A DNA stretch of 64,000 nt. It comes from Micromonospora sp. PLK6-60 (lineage in GTDB: Bacteria; Actinomycetota; Actinomycetes; Mycobacteriales; Micromonosporaceae). The stretch covers positions 1 through 64,000 of the forward strand of contig NZ_JAIOAA010000019.1 of assembly GCF_019890675.1 (NCBI RefSeq), in the 5' to 3' direction. This document shows, in pieces, positions 24,679 to 35,761 of this stretch. The position numbers and the translations under genes are program-made. Within the stretch, counting starts at the first letter, position 1; every line of letters starts with the position of its first letter. The notes under the pieces were generated by a model. It was not told the DNA's origin. It saw nothing but the letters and a program-made list of their open reading frames with translations, and did no database searches.

Positions 24679-25890
24679 TCAAGACTGCGGCCCGCCCAAC
24701 CGGGCGTCCCGGGCGGCGGCCATCTTGCTCGGCAGGCCCCAGAGCTGCACGAAGCCCTTGGCGAGGGACTGGTCGAAGGTGTCGCCGGTGTCGTAGGTGG
24801 CCATCCCGAAGTCGTAGAGGCTGGCCTCGGAGCGCCGGCCGGTCACCACGGCCCGCCCGCCGTGCAGGGTGAGGCGCACCTCGCCGGTCACCTGCCGCTG
24901 GGCATCGTCGATGAACGCGTCGAGGGAGTTCTTCAGCGGCGAGAACCAGAGGCCGTCGTAGACCAGCTCGCCCCAGCGCTGGTCGACGCCGCGCTTGAAC
25001 CGGGCCAGGTCCCGCTCGACGGTGACCGCCTCCAGCTCCTGGTGGGCGGTGATCAGGGCGATCGCGCCGGGCGCCTCGTACACCTCGCGGCTCTTGATGC
25101 CGACGAGGCGGTCCTCGACCATGTCGAGCCGGCCGACGCCCTGGGCGCCGGCGCGCCGGTTGAGCTCCAGGATCGCCTGGTACGGGGTGACCGTCTCGCC
25201 GTCGACGGCGACCGGCACGCCGGCGTCGAAGGTGATGACCACCTCGTCGGCGTCGCGCTCCTGCGCCGGGTCGGCGGTGTACGCGTACAGGTCCTCGATC
25301 GGGCCGTTCCAGATGTCCTCCAGGAAGCCGGTCTCCACGGCCCGGCCCCACAGGTTCTGGTCGATCGAGTACGGCGACTTGGCCGTGACGTCGATCGGCA
25401 GCCCCTTCTCCTCGGCGAAGGCGATCGCCTTGTCCCGGGTCCAGGCGAAGTCCCGGGCCGGCGCGATGATCTTCAGGTCGGGGGCGAGCGCGCCCAGGCC
25501 GACCTCGAAGCGGACCTGGTCGTTGCCCTTGCCGGTGCAGCCGTGCGAGACGATCGTGCCGCCGTGCTTCTTCGCGGCGGTCACCAGGTGCTTGACGATC
25601 AGCGGCCGGGACAGCGCGGAGACCAGCGGGTAGCGGTCCATGTAGAGGGCGTTGGCCCGGATGGCCGGCAGGCAGTACTCGGCGGCGAACTCGTCGCGCG
25701 CGTCGATCACCTCCGACTCGACGGCGCCGCAGTCCAGGGCGCGCTGCCGGATGACGTTCATGTCCTCGCCGCCCTGCCCGAGGTCGACCGCGACCGCGAT
25801 CACCTCGGCGCCGGTCTGCTCGGCAAGGTACGGAATGGCGACGGAGGTGTCCAACCCTCCGGAGTACGCAAGGACGACCCGCTCGGTCAT
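24679..25890 (-). CDS. argG: argininosuccinate synthase
   Basis: Joins citrulline and aspartate with ATP to make argininosuccinate. 403 residues; the ATP pyrophosphatase loop AYSGGLDTSVAIPYL is at residue 8, and SHGCTGKGNDQVRFE and SREVYEAPGA are family blocks. The ATG overlaps the argR stop (ATGA). Confidence 0.98.
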   Translation of the reverse strand: MTERVVLAYSGGLDTSVAIPYLAEQTGAEVIAVAVDLGQGGEDMNVIRQRALDCGAVESEVIDARDEFAAEYCLPAIRANALYMDRYPLVSALSRPLIVKHLVTAAKKHGGTIVSHGCTGKGNDQVRFEVGLGALAPDLKIIAPARDFAWTRDKAIAFAEEKGLPIDVTAKSPYSIDQNLWGRAVETGFLEDIWNGPIEDLYAYTADPAQERDADEVVITFDAGVPVAVDGETVTPYQAILELNRRAGAQGVGRLDMVEDRLVGIKSREVYEAPGAIALITAHQELEAVTVERDLARFKRGVDQRWGELVYDGLWFSPLKNSLDAFIDDAQRQVTGEVRLTLHGGRAVVTGRRSEASLYDFGMATYDTGDTFDQSLAKGFVQLWGLPSKMAAARDARLGGPQS

Positions 25891-26402
25891 GGTGTGGTGC
25901 TCCCTTCAACATTTTCTTCCCGGCGGGCCCACGCGGCGAGCTGGTCGCCCAACGCGGCGCCGCCGTCGGCCTCGCGGGCCACGACGAGGATGGTGTCGTC
26001 GCCGGCGATGGTGCCGACGACCTCGGGCAGGCCCGCTCGGTCCAACGCGCTGGCCAGGTACTGGGCTGCGCCCGGCGGGGTACGCAGCACGGCGATGTTG
26101 CCGCTGGAGTCGACCCCGTTGAGCAGCTCGCGCAGCAGCCGGACCAGCCGGGCCGGCGCGGCCTCGGCGTCGCGCAGCGGCCGGTGGCCGTCCTCCGGGA
26201 TCAGGTAGACGCCCCGCCCGTCGCCGCCGCGCGCGGTCACCGCGCCCAGCTCCTTCAGGTCCCGGGACAGGGTGGCCTGGGTGACCTGGATGCCGTCACC
26301 GGCGAGCAGGTCGGCCAGCTCGGGCTGGGAGTGGACGGCCTTGGCGCGGATCAGCTCGACGATGCGGGCGTGCCGCGCGGCGCGGGTCAGCGGGGCGGTC
26401 AT
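25887..26402 (-). CDS. argR: arginine repressor
   Basis: 171-residue ArgR. The N-terminal winged helix (SQPELADLLAGDGIQVTQATLSRDLKELG) binds ARG boxes. The C-terminal hexamerisation and arginine-binding domain carries GTIAGDDTILVV. Being encoded inside the operon, it should repress its own synthesis through the boxes before argC. ATGA overlaps occur at both ends (with argF and argG). The length is normal; an upstream extension in the same frame lies inside argF and is not real. Confidence 0.97.
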   Translation of the reverse strand: MTAPLTRAARHARIVELIRAKAVHSQPELADLLAGDGIQVTQATLSRDLKELGAVTARGGDGRGVYLIPEDGHRPLRDAEAAPARLVRLLRELLNGVDSSGNIAVLRTPPGAAQYLASALDRAGLPEVVGTIAGDDTILVVAREADGGAALGDQLAAWARREENVEGSTTP

Positions 26403-27321
26403 GAGGAGGCCTCCAGGAGAAAGGTCAGCAGCGCCTTCTGGGCGTGCAGCCGATTCTCCGCCTGGTCGAAGACCGCGCTGCGCGGCCCGTCGAGCACCTC
26501 GTCGGTGATCTCCTCGCCCCGGTGGGCGGGCAGGCAGTGCAGCACGATCACGTCGGCCGCGGCGTGGCCGAGCAGCCCGTCGTCGACCTGGTACGGCCGG
26601 AACGGGGTGGTCCGGTCCAGGCCGTCGGACTCCTGGCCCATCGAGGTCCAGGTGTCGGTGGCCACCACCTGGGCGCCGCGGACCGCCTCGACCGGGTCGG
26701 TGAGCGCGCGTACCGAACCGCCGGTGCTCGCGGCGATCTTCTCGGCCCGGGCGACGATCTCCGGGTCGGGCTGGAACCCGGCCGGCCCGGCGACCCGGAC
26801 GTGCATCCCGGCGGTCGCGCCGGCCAGCAGGTACGAGTGGGCCATGTTGTTCGCCGCGTCGCCCACGTACGCCAGGGTCCGCCCGGCGGTGCCGCCGCAC
26901 CGCTCCCGCACGGTGAGCAGGTCGGCCAGCAGCTGGCACGGGTGGTAGGTGTCGGTGAGCGCGTTGACCACCGGCACGGTCGCGTGCGCGGCGACCTCGG
27001 CGATCCGGTCGTCGCCGTGGGTGCGCAGCACGATCGCGGCGACGTAGCGGGACAGCACCTGCCCCGCGTCGCCGAGGGTCTCGCCCCGCCCGAAGTGGGT
27101 CACCTGGGTGTCCACCACGAGGGGGTGGCCGCCGAGTTCGGCGATGCCGACGTCGAAGGAGATCCGGGTGCGCAGGCTCTGCTTGTCGAAGAGCACCGCC
27201 ACCGACCGCGGCCCGTCGAGCGGCTTGTACGCGTACCGGTCGGCCTTCATCCGGGCGGCGAGGTCGAGCACGGCCGACTGCTCGGCGGGCGTCAGGTCGT
27301 CGTCGCGCAGGAAGTGGCGGA

Positions 27322-27325
<4 letters not shown>
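26399..27325 (-). CDS. argF: ornithine carbamoyltransferase
   Basis: Makes citrulline from ornithine and carbamoyl phosphate. 308 residues; the carbamoyl-phosphate loop reads SLRTRISFD rather than the commonest STRTR, and the ornithine loop HCLPAHRGEEI is intact. The ATG at 27325 overlaps the argD stop. Confidence 0.97.
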
Positions 27326-28631
<1,306 letters not shown>

Positions 28632-28635
<4 letters not shown>

Positions 28636-29570
28636 CCGTCGATCACCATCGTTCCGAACCCTTCCGAGGTGAAGACCTCGAGCAGCGTGGAGTGGACGAC
28701 CCGGCCGTCGACGACGTGCGCGGCGGGCACTCCGCCGCGCACCGCCCGCAGGCAGGCCTCCATCTTCGGCACCATCCCGGACTCCAGGGACGGCAGCAGC
28801 TTCGCCAGCTCGTCGGCGGTGATCTCGCTGACCAGGCTGGCCGTGTCCGGCCAGTCCGCGTACAGGCCGGGCACGTCGGTGAGCACGACCAGCTTGCGCG
28901 CGGCCAGGGCGACGGCCAGCGCGGCGGCGGCGGTGTCGGCGTTGAGGTTGTGCAGCACCCCGTCGGCGTCCGGCGCGACCGTGGAGATGACCGGGATCCG
29001 GCCGGCCGCGATCAGGTCGGTCACCGCGGAGACGTTCACCGACTCCACGTCACCGACCAGCCCGACGTCCACCGGCTCCCCGTCCACGTACGCCGGGCGG
29101 CGCACCGCGGTGAACAGGCCGGCGTCCTCGCCGGAGAGGCCGACGGCGAACGGCCCGTACGCGTTGACCAGGCCGACCAGCTCCCGGCCCACCTGCCCGA
29201 CCAGCACCATCCGGACCACGTCCATCGCCTCGGGCGTGGTGACCCGCAGGCCACCGCGGAACTCGCTGTCGATGCCGAGCCGGCCCAGCATGGCGGAGAT
29301 CTGCGGACCGCCGCCGTGCACCACCACCGGCTTGAGGCCGGCGTACCGCAGGAAGACCATGTCGGCGGCGAAGGCCCGCTGGAGGTCGGGGTCGACCATG
29401 GCGTTGCCGCCGTACTTGACCACGACGGTGGCCCCGGAGAACCGGGCCAGCCAGGGCAGGGCCTCGATCAGCGTCGCGGCCTTGGTCTGGGCGAGGGCGA
29501 GATCGGGGCTCACCGTGCCGCCGTTGTTCGCGACTGCGGGACTCCGCTGCGCTGCGTTCCTCGCGCTCAC
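28632..29570 (-). CDS. argB: acetylglutamate kinase
   Basis: Phosphorylates N-acetylglutamate, the arginine-inhibited step. The kinase fold shows TVVVKYGGNAMVD, PVVVHGGGPQIS, GLVGDVESVNV and VLTDVPGLYAD. The start is uncertain: GTG 29570 makes a GTGA overlap with argJ and gives 312 residues with a head (SARNAAQRSPAVANN) not seen in most homologues. GTG 29513 gives 293 residues and begins VSPDLALAQTKA, where homology starts. I list the longer form because of the overlap. Confidence 0.95.
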
Positions 29571-30739
29571 GATGAGTAGGCCGAGTTCTCGTGCACGTAC
29601 GCGTGCGACAGGTCGTTGGTCCAGATCGTCGCCGCCTGGTCGCCGGCGTGCAGGTCGATCCGGATGGTGACGTCCCGGCCGGTGAGGTCGACCTTGGCGC
29701 GGTCCTCGGCGGCGGCCCCGCCCCGGCACACCCAAATGCCGTTGACCGCGACGTCCACCCCGTCCGGGTCGAAGGCGGCGGCGGTGGTGCCCACGGCGGC
29801 GAGGATCCGCCCCCAGTTCGGGTCGTTGCCGAACAACGCGGTCTTGACCAGGTTGTTGCGGGCCACCGACCGGCCCACCTCGACCGCGTCGTCCTCGCTC
29901 GCCGCGCCGACCACCTCGATGGCGACCTGCTTGGTGGCGCCCTCGGCGTCGGCGATCAACTGCTGGGCCAGGTCGTGGCAGGCGGCGGTGACCGCGGCGG
30001 TCAGCTCCGCCTCGGTCGGCGCCACGCCGGACGCGCCGCTGGCCAGCAGCAGCACCGTGTCGTTGGTGGACATGCAGCCGTCGGAGTCGACCCGGTCGAA
30101 GGTGACCCGGGTGGCGGCGCGCAACGCGGCGTCCAGGGCCTCCGGCCCGGCCACCGCGTCGGTGGTGAGCACGCAGAGCATGGTGGCCATGGCCGGGGCC
30201 AGCATGCCGGCGCCCTTGGCCATCCCACCCACGGTCCAGCCGCTGCTCCGGACCACCGTGGTCTTCGGCCGGGTGTCGGTGGTCATGATCGCCTCGGCGG
30301 CCGGCGCGCCGCCGTCGCGGGAGAGCCGGCGCACGGCCTGGCGTACGCCGGAGAGCAGGGCGGGCATCGGCAGCCGCTCGCCGATCAGCCCGGTGGAGCA
30401 GACCGCCACCTCGCCCGCGCCGAGCATCAGCCGGGCGGTGCTGCCGGTGAGCGCGGCGGCGGTGTGCTCGGCGGTGGCGTGGGTGTCCTGGAAGCCGGCG
30501 GGGCCGGTGCAGGCGTTCGCGCCGCCGGAGTTGAGCACCACGGCGCGGACCACCCCACCCCGGACGACCTGCTGGGTCCAGAGCACGGGCGCGGCCTTCA
30601 CCCGGTTGGTGGTGAAGACGCCGGCGACGGTGGCGTCCGGCCCGTCGTTGACGACGAGCGCGACGTCGGCCGCCCCGGCGGCCTTGAGGCCGGCGGCGAC
30701 CCCGGCCGCCCGGAAGCCCCGAGGGGTGGTCACGGTCAT
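29567..30739 (-). CDS. argJ: bifunctional glutamate N-acetyltransferase / ornithine acetyltransferase
   Basis: Recycles the acetyl group from acetylornithine to glutamate, which is why no argE is needed. 390 residues; the self-cleavage site lies in KGAGMLAPAMATMLCVLTTD, where Thr of A-T-M-L becomes the nucleophile of the beta chain. FGNDPNWGRILAAVG is conserved near the end. The ATG at 30739 overlaps the argC stop (ATGA). Confidence 0.97.
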   Translation of the reverse strand: MTVTTPRGFRAAGVAAGLKAAGAADVALVVNDGPDATVAGVFTTNRVKAAPVLWTQQVVRGGVVRAVVLNSGGANACTGPAGFQDTHATAEHTAAALTGSTARLMLGAGEVAVCSTGLIGERLPMPALLSGVRQAVRRLSRDGGAPAAEAIMTTDTRPKTTVVRSSGWTVGGMAKGAGMLAPAMATMLCVLTTDAVAGPEALDAALRAATRVTFDRVDSDGCMSTNDTVLLLASGASGVAPTEAELTAAVTAACHDLAQQLIADAEGATKQVAIEVVGAASEDDAVEVGRSVARNNLVKTALFGNDPNWGRILAAVGTTAAAFDPDGVDVAVNGIWVCRGGAAAEDRAKVDLTGRDVTIRIDLHAGDQAATIWTNDLSHAYVHENSAYSS

Positions 30740-31737
30740 GGGGAAACTCCAAACACCGGCAGGCCGGAGGTCTCGGGCAGGCCACACATCAGGTTGGCGT
30801 TCTGCACCGCCTGACCGGCGGCGCCCTTGCCGAGGTTGTCGATCGCGCTGACCACGATCACCCGGCCGGAGTCGACGTCGACGGTGGCCTGGAGGTGGCA
30901 CGAGTTGGCGCCGGCGGTGGCGGCGGTGTGCGGCCAGGTTCCCTCGGGCAGCAGGTGCACGAAGGGGGCGTCGGCGTAGGCCGCGGCGAGGATCTCGCGC
31001 GGGTCGCCGTCGCCGGTCGGCACGGCGGTGACGGTGGCGAGGATGCCCCGCGGCATGGGGGCGAGCACCGGCGTGAAGGAGAGGCCGGTCGCGCCGGTGG
31101 CCTGCTTGATCTCCGGCACGTGTTGGTGCGCGCCGACCTTGTAGGGCGACAGGTCGCCCATCACCTCGCTGCCGAGCAGGTGCGCCTTGGCCGCCCGGCC
31201 GGCACCCGAGGTGCCGGAGGCGGCGACCACCACGACGTCCGCGGGGTGCACCGCGCCCGCGGCGATCAGCGGGGCGAGCGCGAGGGTGATGGCGACCGCG
31301 TAGCAGCCGGTGTTGGCGACCCGGGTCGCGGCGGCGATCGCCGCCCGCTGGCCGGGCAGCTCGGGCAGCCCGTAGGTCCAGGCCCCGGCGTGCGCGCCGC
31401 CGTAGTAGCGGACCCACCCGGCGGCGTCGCGCAGCCGGTGGTCGGCGCCCAGGTCGACCACCTTCGCCGACTCCGGCAGGGCCGCCGCCAGGGCGGCCGA
31501 CTCGCCGTGCGGCAGGGCCAGGAAGACCAGGTCCGCGTCGGCCAGGGCGGCCGGCTCGGTCACCCCGAGGACCAGGTCCAGGCCGACGAGCTGCGGGTGT
31601 ACGGCGCTGACGGGCTGACCGGCCCGCGAGTGCGCGGTGGCGGCGACGAGGTCGAACTCGGGGTGCCCGGCGAGCAGGCGCAGCAGCTCGCCGCCGGCGT
31701 AGCCGCTCGCACCCGCGACCGCGACTCGGATACCCAT
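30736..31737 (-). CDS. argC: N-acetyl-gamma-glutamyl-phosphate reductase
   Basis: NADPH-dependent reduction of N-acetylglutamyl phosphate. 333 residues; the Rossmann start is RVAVAGASGYAGGELLRLL and the catalytic cysteine lies in RVANTGCYAVAITLAL. First gene of the operon. The ATG at 31737 is preceded by GGAGGTGAGT, a strong ribosome site, and by two ARG boxes. Confidence 0.97.
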   Translation of the reverse strand: MGIRVAVAGASGYAGGELLRLLAGHPEFDLVAATAHSRAGQPVSAVHPQLVGLDLVLGVTEPAALADADLVFLALPHGESAALAAALPESAKVVDLGADHRLRDAAGWVRYYGGAHAGAWTYGLPELPGQRAAIAAATRVANTGCYAVAITLALAPLIAAGAVHPADVVVVAASGTSGAGRAAKAHLLGSEVMGDLSPYKVGAHQHVPEIKQATGATGLSFTPVLAPMPRGILATVTAVPTGDGDPREILAAAYADAPFVHLLPEGTWPHTAATAGANSCHLQATVDVDSGRVIVVSAIDNLGKGAAGQAVQNANLMCGLPETSGLPVFGVSP

Positions 31738-31745
31738 ACTCACCT

Positions 31746-31763
31746 CCGCATGACTATGCAACG
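31746..31763. promoter_or_regulatory. ARG box 1 (downstream)
   Basis: On the minus strand TTGCATAGTCATGCGG holds the perfect dyad GCAT-AGTC-ATGC. It lies between the -10 box and the argC ribosome site, where bound ArgR would block initiation. Confidence 0.65.
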
Positions 31764-31764
31764 A

Positions 31765-31794
31765 AGGATACCGAGACGGCTCCCGCTAATGCAA
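31765..31794 (-). promoter_or_regulatory. argC operon promoter
   Basis: On the minus strand -35 TTGCAT (31789-31794), an 18-base spacer and -10 TATCCT (31765-31770). The -35 box is inside ARG box 2 and the start point next to ARG box 1. Confidence 0.65.
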
Positions 31795-31804
31795 GGTCAT
31801 GCAG
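31788..31804. promoter_or_regulatory. ARG box 2 (upstream)
   Basis: On the minus strand TGCATGACCTTGCATTA carries two TGCAT units ten bases apart and covers the promoter -35. It resembles ArgR sites described for Streptomyces argC. Confidence 0.6.
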
Positions 31805-31870
31805 ACGGCTGTATGAAGTTGTCAGTGCGATCCGGGTCACCCGCTCCGCAGTCGTGCGACCCGGACACCG

Positions 31871-31928
31871 GTGTTAGGAGGGGCCCCCTGCTATACAAAA
31901 TGCGTTAACAGGGGGCCCCTCCTTACAC
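31871..31928. repeat. 58-bp palindromic element, copy 2
   Basis: Arms GTGTTAGGAGGGGCCCCCTG and (reverse strand) GTGTAAGGAGGGGCCCCCTG agree at 19 of 20 positions around the core TATACAAAATGCGTTAA. It begins two bases after the pheT stop on the minus strand. Same length and core as the copy at 6273-6330. Confidence 0.9.
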
Positions 31929-31929
31929 G

Positions 31930-34473
31930 TCAGGCGCCGCGGAGGGTGGCGCCGAAGCGTTGCGCCGCGAGGGCGACCGCCGCGTCCCGGGCGGCCACCG
32001 CCTCCTCGCCGGCGAGCGTCCGGTCCGGGGCCCGGAACGTCAGCTTGTACGCCAGCGACTTGCGGCCCGTGCCGAGCTGCGCGGAGGCGTACACGTCGAA
32101 GAGCCGGACGTCCTCCAGCAGCGGGCCGGCCCCCTCGACCAGGGTGCGCTGCACCTCGGCCGCCGGCACCGAGGAGTCCACCACCAGCGCCACGTCGATC
32201 AGCGCCGGCGGGAACGTCGAGATGACCGGACCGGCCACCAGCGGTGCGGCGGGCAGCGCGTCCAGGTTCAGCTCCATGGCGCTGGTGCGCCGGGGCAGCT
32301 CCAGGGTCGCCAGCACCACCGGGTGCAGCTCGCCGGCGTAACCGACCACCTCGTCGTCCACCAGCAGCTCGGCGCAGCGGCCGGGGTGCCAGGGGGCGTG
32401 CTCGGCGGCCCGGACGGTGACCCGGTCGGCCGGGATGCCGGCGGCGGCGAGGACGTCCCGGCCGGCCGCCACGGCGTCGGCCCAGCCGGCCGGACGGCCC
32501 GCGCCCCACCAGCCGGCCGGTTCGAGGTCACCGGCGGTCACCGTGGCCACGTGCCGCGGCTGGTCCGGCACCACCGCGTCGGCGGCGGCGAACTCCTCGT
32601 CGGTCGGGCGGCGGTCCACCCCCATCGCGGGCGGGGCGCCGGCGCCGGGACGCGGGTGGAACACCGCGCCGATCTCGTAGATCGCCACGTCCCGCTGGCC
32701 CCGCCCGATGTTGCGCTTGAGGGTGCCGAGCAGCGGCCCGAGCAGCGAGGTCCGCATCAGCGGCTCCTCCTCCGACAGCGGGTTCGCCAGCCGCACCGCC
32801 GGGCGGCGCGGGTCGTCGGCCGGCAGGCCGAGCTGGTCGGCCAGCTCCGTCGAGACGAACGGGTGGGACAGCACCTCGACGTACCCCCGCTCGGCCAGCG
32901 ACCGGGCGACCGCCCGGCGGCGCTGCTGCTGCCAGGTGAGGCCACGGCCGGCCGGCGCGGCCGGCAGCACCGACGGCACCCGGTCGTAGCCGTCGAGGCG
33001 GACCACCTCCTCGACCAGGTCGGCCGGATCGGTCAGGTCGGGCCGCCAGCTCGGCGGGGTCACGCTGAGCACCTCGCCGTCGCCGGCGGGCACGCCGACC
33101 TCGCCCGGGTCCTCCGCCAGCCGGTCGGCGCCCCGCACGACGGTGCAGCCCACCTGCTCCAGCAGGGCCACCACCCGGTCGGCCGGGTAGTTCACCCCGA
33201 CCCGCCGGGACGGCAGGTCGGCGGGGAGCGCCACCGGCGTACGCGGCCGGACGTGGTCGATGTCCAGGATCTCCGCGCCGGCGGTGCCACCGCCGTTGGC
33301 GTGCAGCAGGCCCACCGCGAAGTCCAGCGCGACCAGCGGCAGCGCCGGGTCGACGCCCCGCTCCCACCGCTTCGCGGCCTCACTGAACAGCTTGTGCCGC
33401 CGGGCGGTACGGCCCACCGTGGCCGGATCCCAGTGCGCGGCCTCGAAGAGCACGTTCGTGGTGCCGGCAACCACCTCGCTGGTCTCGCCGCCCATCACCG
33501 CGGCGAGCGAGATCGGCCCGGTGTCGTCGCAGATCACCAGGTCCTCGTCGGACAGGGTCCGGGCCACACCGTCCAGGGTGGTCAGCTTCTCCCCCGCCTC
33601 GGCCCGGCGGACCACCAGCGGGCCGCTGATCCGGTCGGCGTCGAAGGCGTGCATCGGCTGCCCCAGGCAGAGCATCACGTAGTTGGTGATGTCGACCGGC
33701 AGCGAGATGCTGCGGATGCCGGCGACGGTGAGCCGCTGCCGCATCCACTCGGGGGTGGCCGCGGTGGGGTCGACGCCGCGCACCAGCCGGGCCGCGAACC
33801 GGTCGCAGCCCACCGGGTCGCGCACCTCCACCGGCCACGCCGGCTCGGCGGTGGCCCCCGGCACGGGCCGCTGGGCCGGGTCCTGGAAACCGACGCCGAG
33901 GGCGTGCGCCAGCTCCCGGGCCAGCCCGCGCAGGCTCAGCGCGTAGCCGCGGTCCGGGGTGATCTCCAGCTCCAGCACCACGTCGTCGAGCCCCACCAGG
34001 GGCCGCGCGTCGTCACCCGGCCGGGCCGGCAGGTACGGGGGCAGCACGATGATGCCCGAGTGGTCGTCGCCCAGGCCCAGTTCCTTGGCCGAGCAGATCA
34101 TGCCGTTGGAGTTGCGCCCGTACGTCTTGCGCGCGCCGATGGCGAAGTTGCCGGGCAGCACGCCGCCGGGGAGGATCACCACCACCCGGTCACCGGGGGC
34201 GAAGTTGCGCGCCCCGCAGACGATCTCCTGCGGCTCGCCGGTGCCGTTGGCGTCGCCGACGTCGACCCGGCAGAACCGGATCGGCTTCTTGAAGCCGGTC
34301 AGCTCCTCGATCTCCAGCACCTCGCCGACCACCAGCGGCCCGGTGACCGTCTCCCGCAGGTCCACGATCGACTCGACCTCGATGCCGAGGTCGACGAGCG
34401 CCTGCTCCAGGTCGCCGGTGGGCAGGTCGGGCAGGTCGACGTACTCCCGCAGCCAACTGACAGAAACTCGCAT
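31930..34473 (-). CDS. pheT: phenylalanine--tRNA ligase, beta subunit
   Basis: 847 residues, full length. It has an N-terminal tRNA-binding domain (about 40-155), B3/4 and B5 editing and fold domains (SISLPVDITNYVMLCLGQPMH; SRRVGVNYPADRVVALLEQV), the inactive synthetase-like core, and the C-terminal anticodon-binding FDX-ACB domain (STFPPALIDVALVVDSSVPA). It forms the alpha2-beta2 enzyme with PheS and edits mischarged tyrosine. It starts 39 bases after pheS with ATG at 34473. The 58-bp palindrome follows its stop. Confidence 0.98.
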   Translation of the reverse strand: MRVSVSWLREYVDLPDLPTGDLEQALVDLGIEVESIVDLRETVTGPLVVGEVLEIEELTGFKKPIRFCRVDVGDANGTGEPQEIVCGARNFAPGDRVVVILPGGVLPGNFAIGARKTYGRNSNGMICSAKELGLGDDHSGIIVLPPYLPARPGDDARPLVGLDDVVLELEITPDRGYALSLRGLARELAHALGVGFQDPAQRPVPGATAEPAWPVEVRDPVGCDRFAARLVRGVDPTAATPEWMRQRLTVAGIRSISLPVDITNYVMLCLGQPMHAFDADRISGPLVVRRAEAGEKLTTLDGVARTLSDEDLVICDDTGPISLAAVMGGETSEVVAGTTNVLFEAAHWDPATVGRTARRHKLFSEAAKRWERGVDPALPLVALDFAVGLLHANGGGTAGAEILDIDHVRPRTPVALPADLPSRRVGVNYPADRVVALLEQVGCTVVRGADRLAEDPGEVGVPAGDGEVLSVTPPSWRPDLTDPADLVEEVVRLDGYDRVPSVLPAAPAGRGLTWQQQRRRAVARSLAERGYVEVLSHPFVSTELADQLGLPADDPRRPAVRLANPLSEEEPLMRTSLLGPLLGTLKRNIGRGQRDVAIYEIGAVFHPRPGAGAPPAMGVDRRPTDEEFAAADAVVPDQPRHVATVTAGDLEPAGWWGAGRPAGWADAVAAGRDVLAAAGIPADRVTVRAAEHAPWHPGRCAELLVDDEVVGYAGELHPVVLATLELPRRTSAMELNLDALPAAPLVAGPVISTFPPALIDVALVVDSSVPAAEVQRTLVEGAGPLLEDVRLFDVYASAQLGTGRKSLAYKLTFRAPDRTLAGEEAVAARDAAVALAAQRFGATLRGA

Positions 34474-34512
34474 GACTCAGACCACCGTCTCCGTTGTCCG
34501 TACCCGCATCGC

Positions 34513-35592
34513 CTACGCCCCGGTGCCCAGCGCCCGGGTGAACCGCACGTCGCCCTCGAACAGGTCGCGGATGTCGCTGACCCCGTGCCGGACCATCAGC
34601 GTGCGTTCGATGCCCATCCCGAAGGCGAATCCGGAGTAGACCTCCGGGTCGATGCCGCAGGCGCGCAGCACCCGCGGGTTCACCATGCCGCAGCCGCCCC
34701 ACTCGACCCACTGCGGGCCGTCGCGGTGCTCCGGGAACCACACGTCGAACTCGGCCGACGGCTCGGTGAACGGGAAGTAGTGCGGCCGCCAGCGGGTCTT
34801 CGCCCCCTCGCCGAACATCGCCCGGGCGAAGTGGTCCAGCGTGCCGCGCAGGTGGGCCATGGTGATGCCCTTGTCGACGACGAGGCCCTCGGCCTGGTGG
34901 AAGACCGGGCTGTGCGTCGCGTCGACCTCGTCGGTGCGGTAGACCCGGCCGGGCACGATCACGTGGATCGGCGGCCGGCGGCTGAGCATGGTGCGCACCT
35001 GCACGGTGGAGGTGTGCGTACGCAGCACCAGGCCGGAGCCGTCCGCGCCGGGCGGCGCGGCGATGTGGAAGGTGTCCATCAGCCCGCGCGCCGGGTGGTC
35101 GGCGCCGATGTTCAACGCGTCGAAGTTGCTCCACTCCAGCTCGACCTCGGGCCCCTCGGCCACCTCGTAGCCCATCCCGACGAACAGGTCACTGATCTGC
35201 TCCATCAGCACGGCCAGCGGGTGCCGGGCCCCGCGCGGCCGGCGGTCGTACGGCAGGGTCACGTCGACCCGCTCCTCGACCAGCACCCGCGCGGCCTGCT
35301 CCCGCTCCAGCACCTCCTGCCGGGCGGTGTACGCGGCCTCGACGGCGCGGCGGGCCTCGTTGACCCGCTTGCCGGCGTCGGACTTCGCGGCCGGCGGCAG
35401 CGCGCCGATCTCGCGGCGGGCCAGCGACACCGGCGAACGGTCCCCGAGGTGTGCGGGGCGCAGCGCGGTCAGCGCGTCCGGATCGGCGGCGGCGGCGAAC
35501 GCCTGCTCGGCGTCGGCCACGGCCTCGGCCAGGGCGGCCGGGTCGAGCAGGGCGACCTGCTTCGGATCGTACGGATCGTTGCGGTAGCTCAT
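34513..35592 (-). CDS. pheS: phenylalanine--tRNA ligase, alpha subunit
   Basis: Catalytic subunit, 359 residues. It shows class II motif 2 (VIVPGRVYRTDEVDATHSPV) and motif 3 (GFAFGMGIERTLMVRHGVSD), with an N-terminal coiled coil for tRNA. The ATG at 35592 gives MSYRNDPYDP; a GTG seven codons upstream (35613) is also possible, but GGGAG lies between the two and favours the ATG. It heads the pheST pair. Confidence 0.98.
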   Translation of the reverse strand: MSYRNDPYDPKQVALLDPAALAEAVADAEQAFAAAADPDALTALRPAHLGDRSPVSLARREIGALPPAAKSDAGKRVNEARRAVEAAYTARQEVLEREQAARVLVEERVDVTLPYDRRPRGARHPLAVLMEQISDLFVGMGYEVAEGPEVELEWSNFDALNIGADHPARGLMDTFHIAAPPGADGSGLVLRTHTSTVQVRTMLSRRPPIHVIVPGRVYRTDEVDATHSPVFHQAEGLVVDKGITMAHLRGTLDHFARAMFGEGAKTRWRPHYFPFTEPSAEFDVWFPEHRDGPQWVEWGGCGMVNPRVLRACGIDPEVYSGFAFGMGIERTLMVRHGVSDIRDLFEGDVRFTRALGTGA

Positions 35593-35713
35593 GGCGTACG
35601 GGCACTCCCTCACGGCGGCGCCGGCCCTTCCGGGCGGCTAGGCGAGTCTACGGACGCGCGGCTGTGCCGCAGCCCGCCGGTGGGAGGTTCGCAGGAAGCA
35701 GGTCAGGCCCGCC

Positions 35714-35733
35714 GCCCGCCGGCACCGGCGGGC
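35714..35733 (-). terminator. terminator-like hairpin after the SpoU methyltransferase
   Basis: A perfect 9-base stem, GCCCGCCGG / CCGGCGGGC, with a two-base loop, between the methyltransferase stop (35762) and pheS. Confidence 0.6.
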
Positions 35734-35761
35734 TGGCTAAACGAACGCCGTGGCGCGTTCA

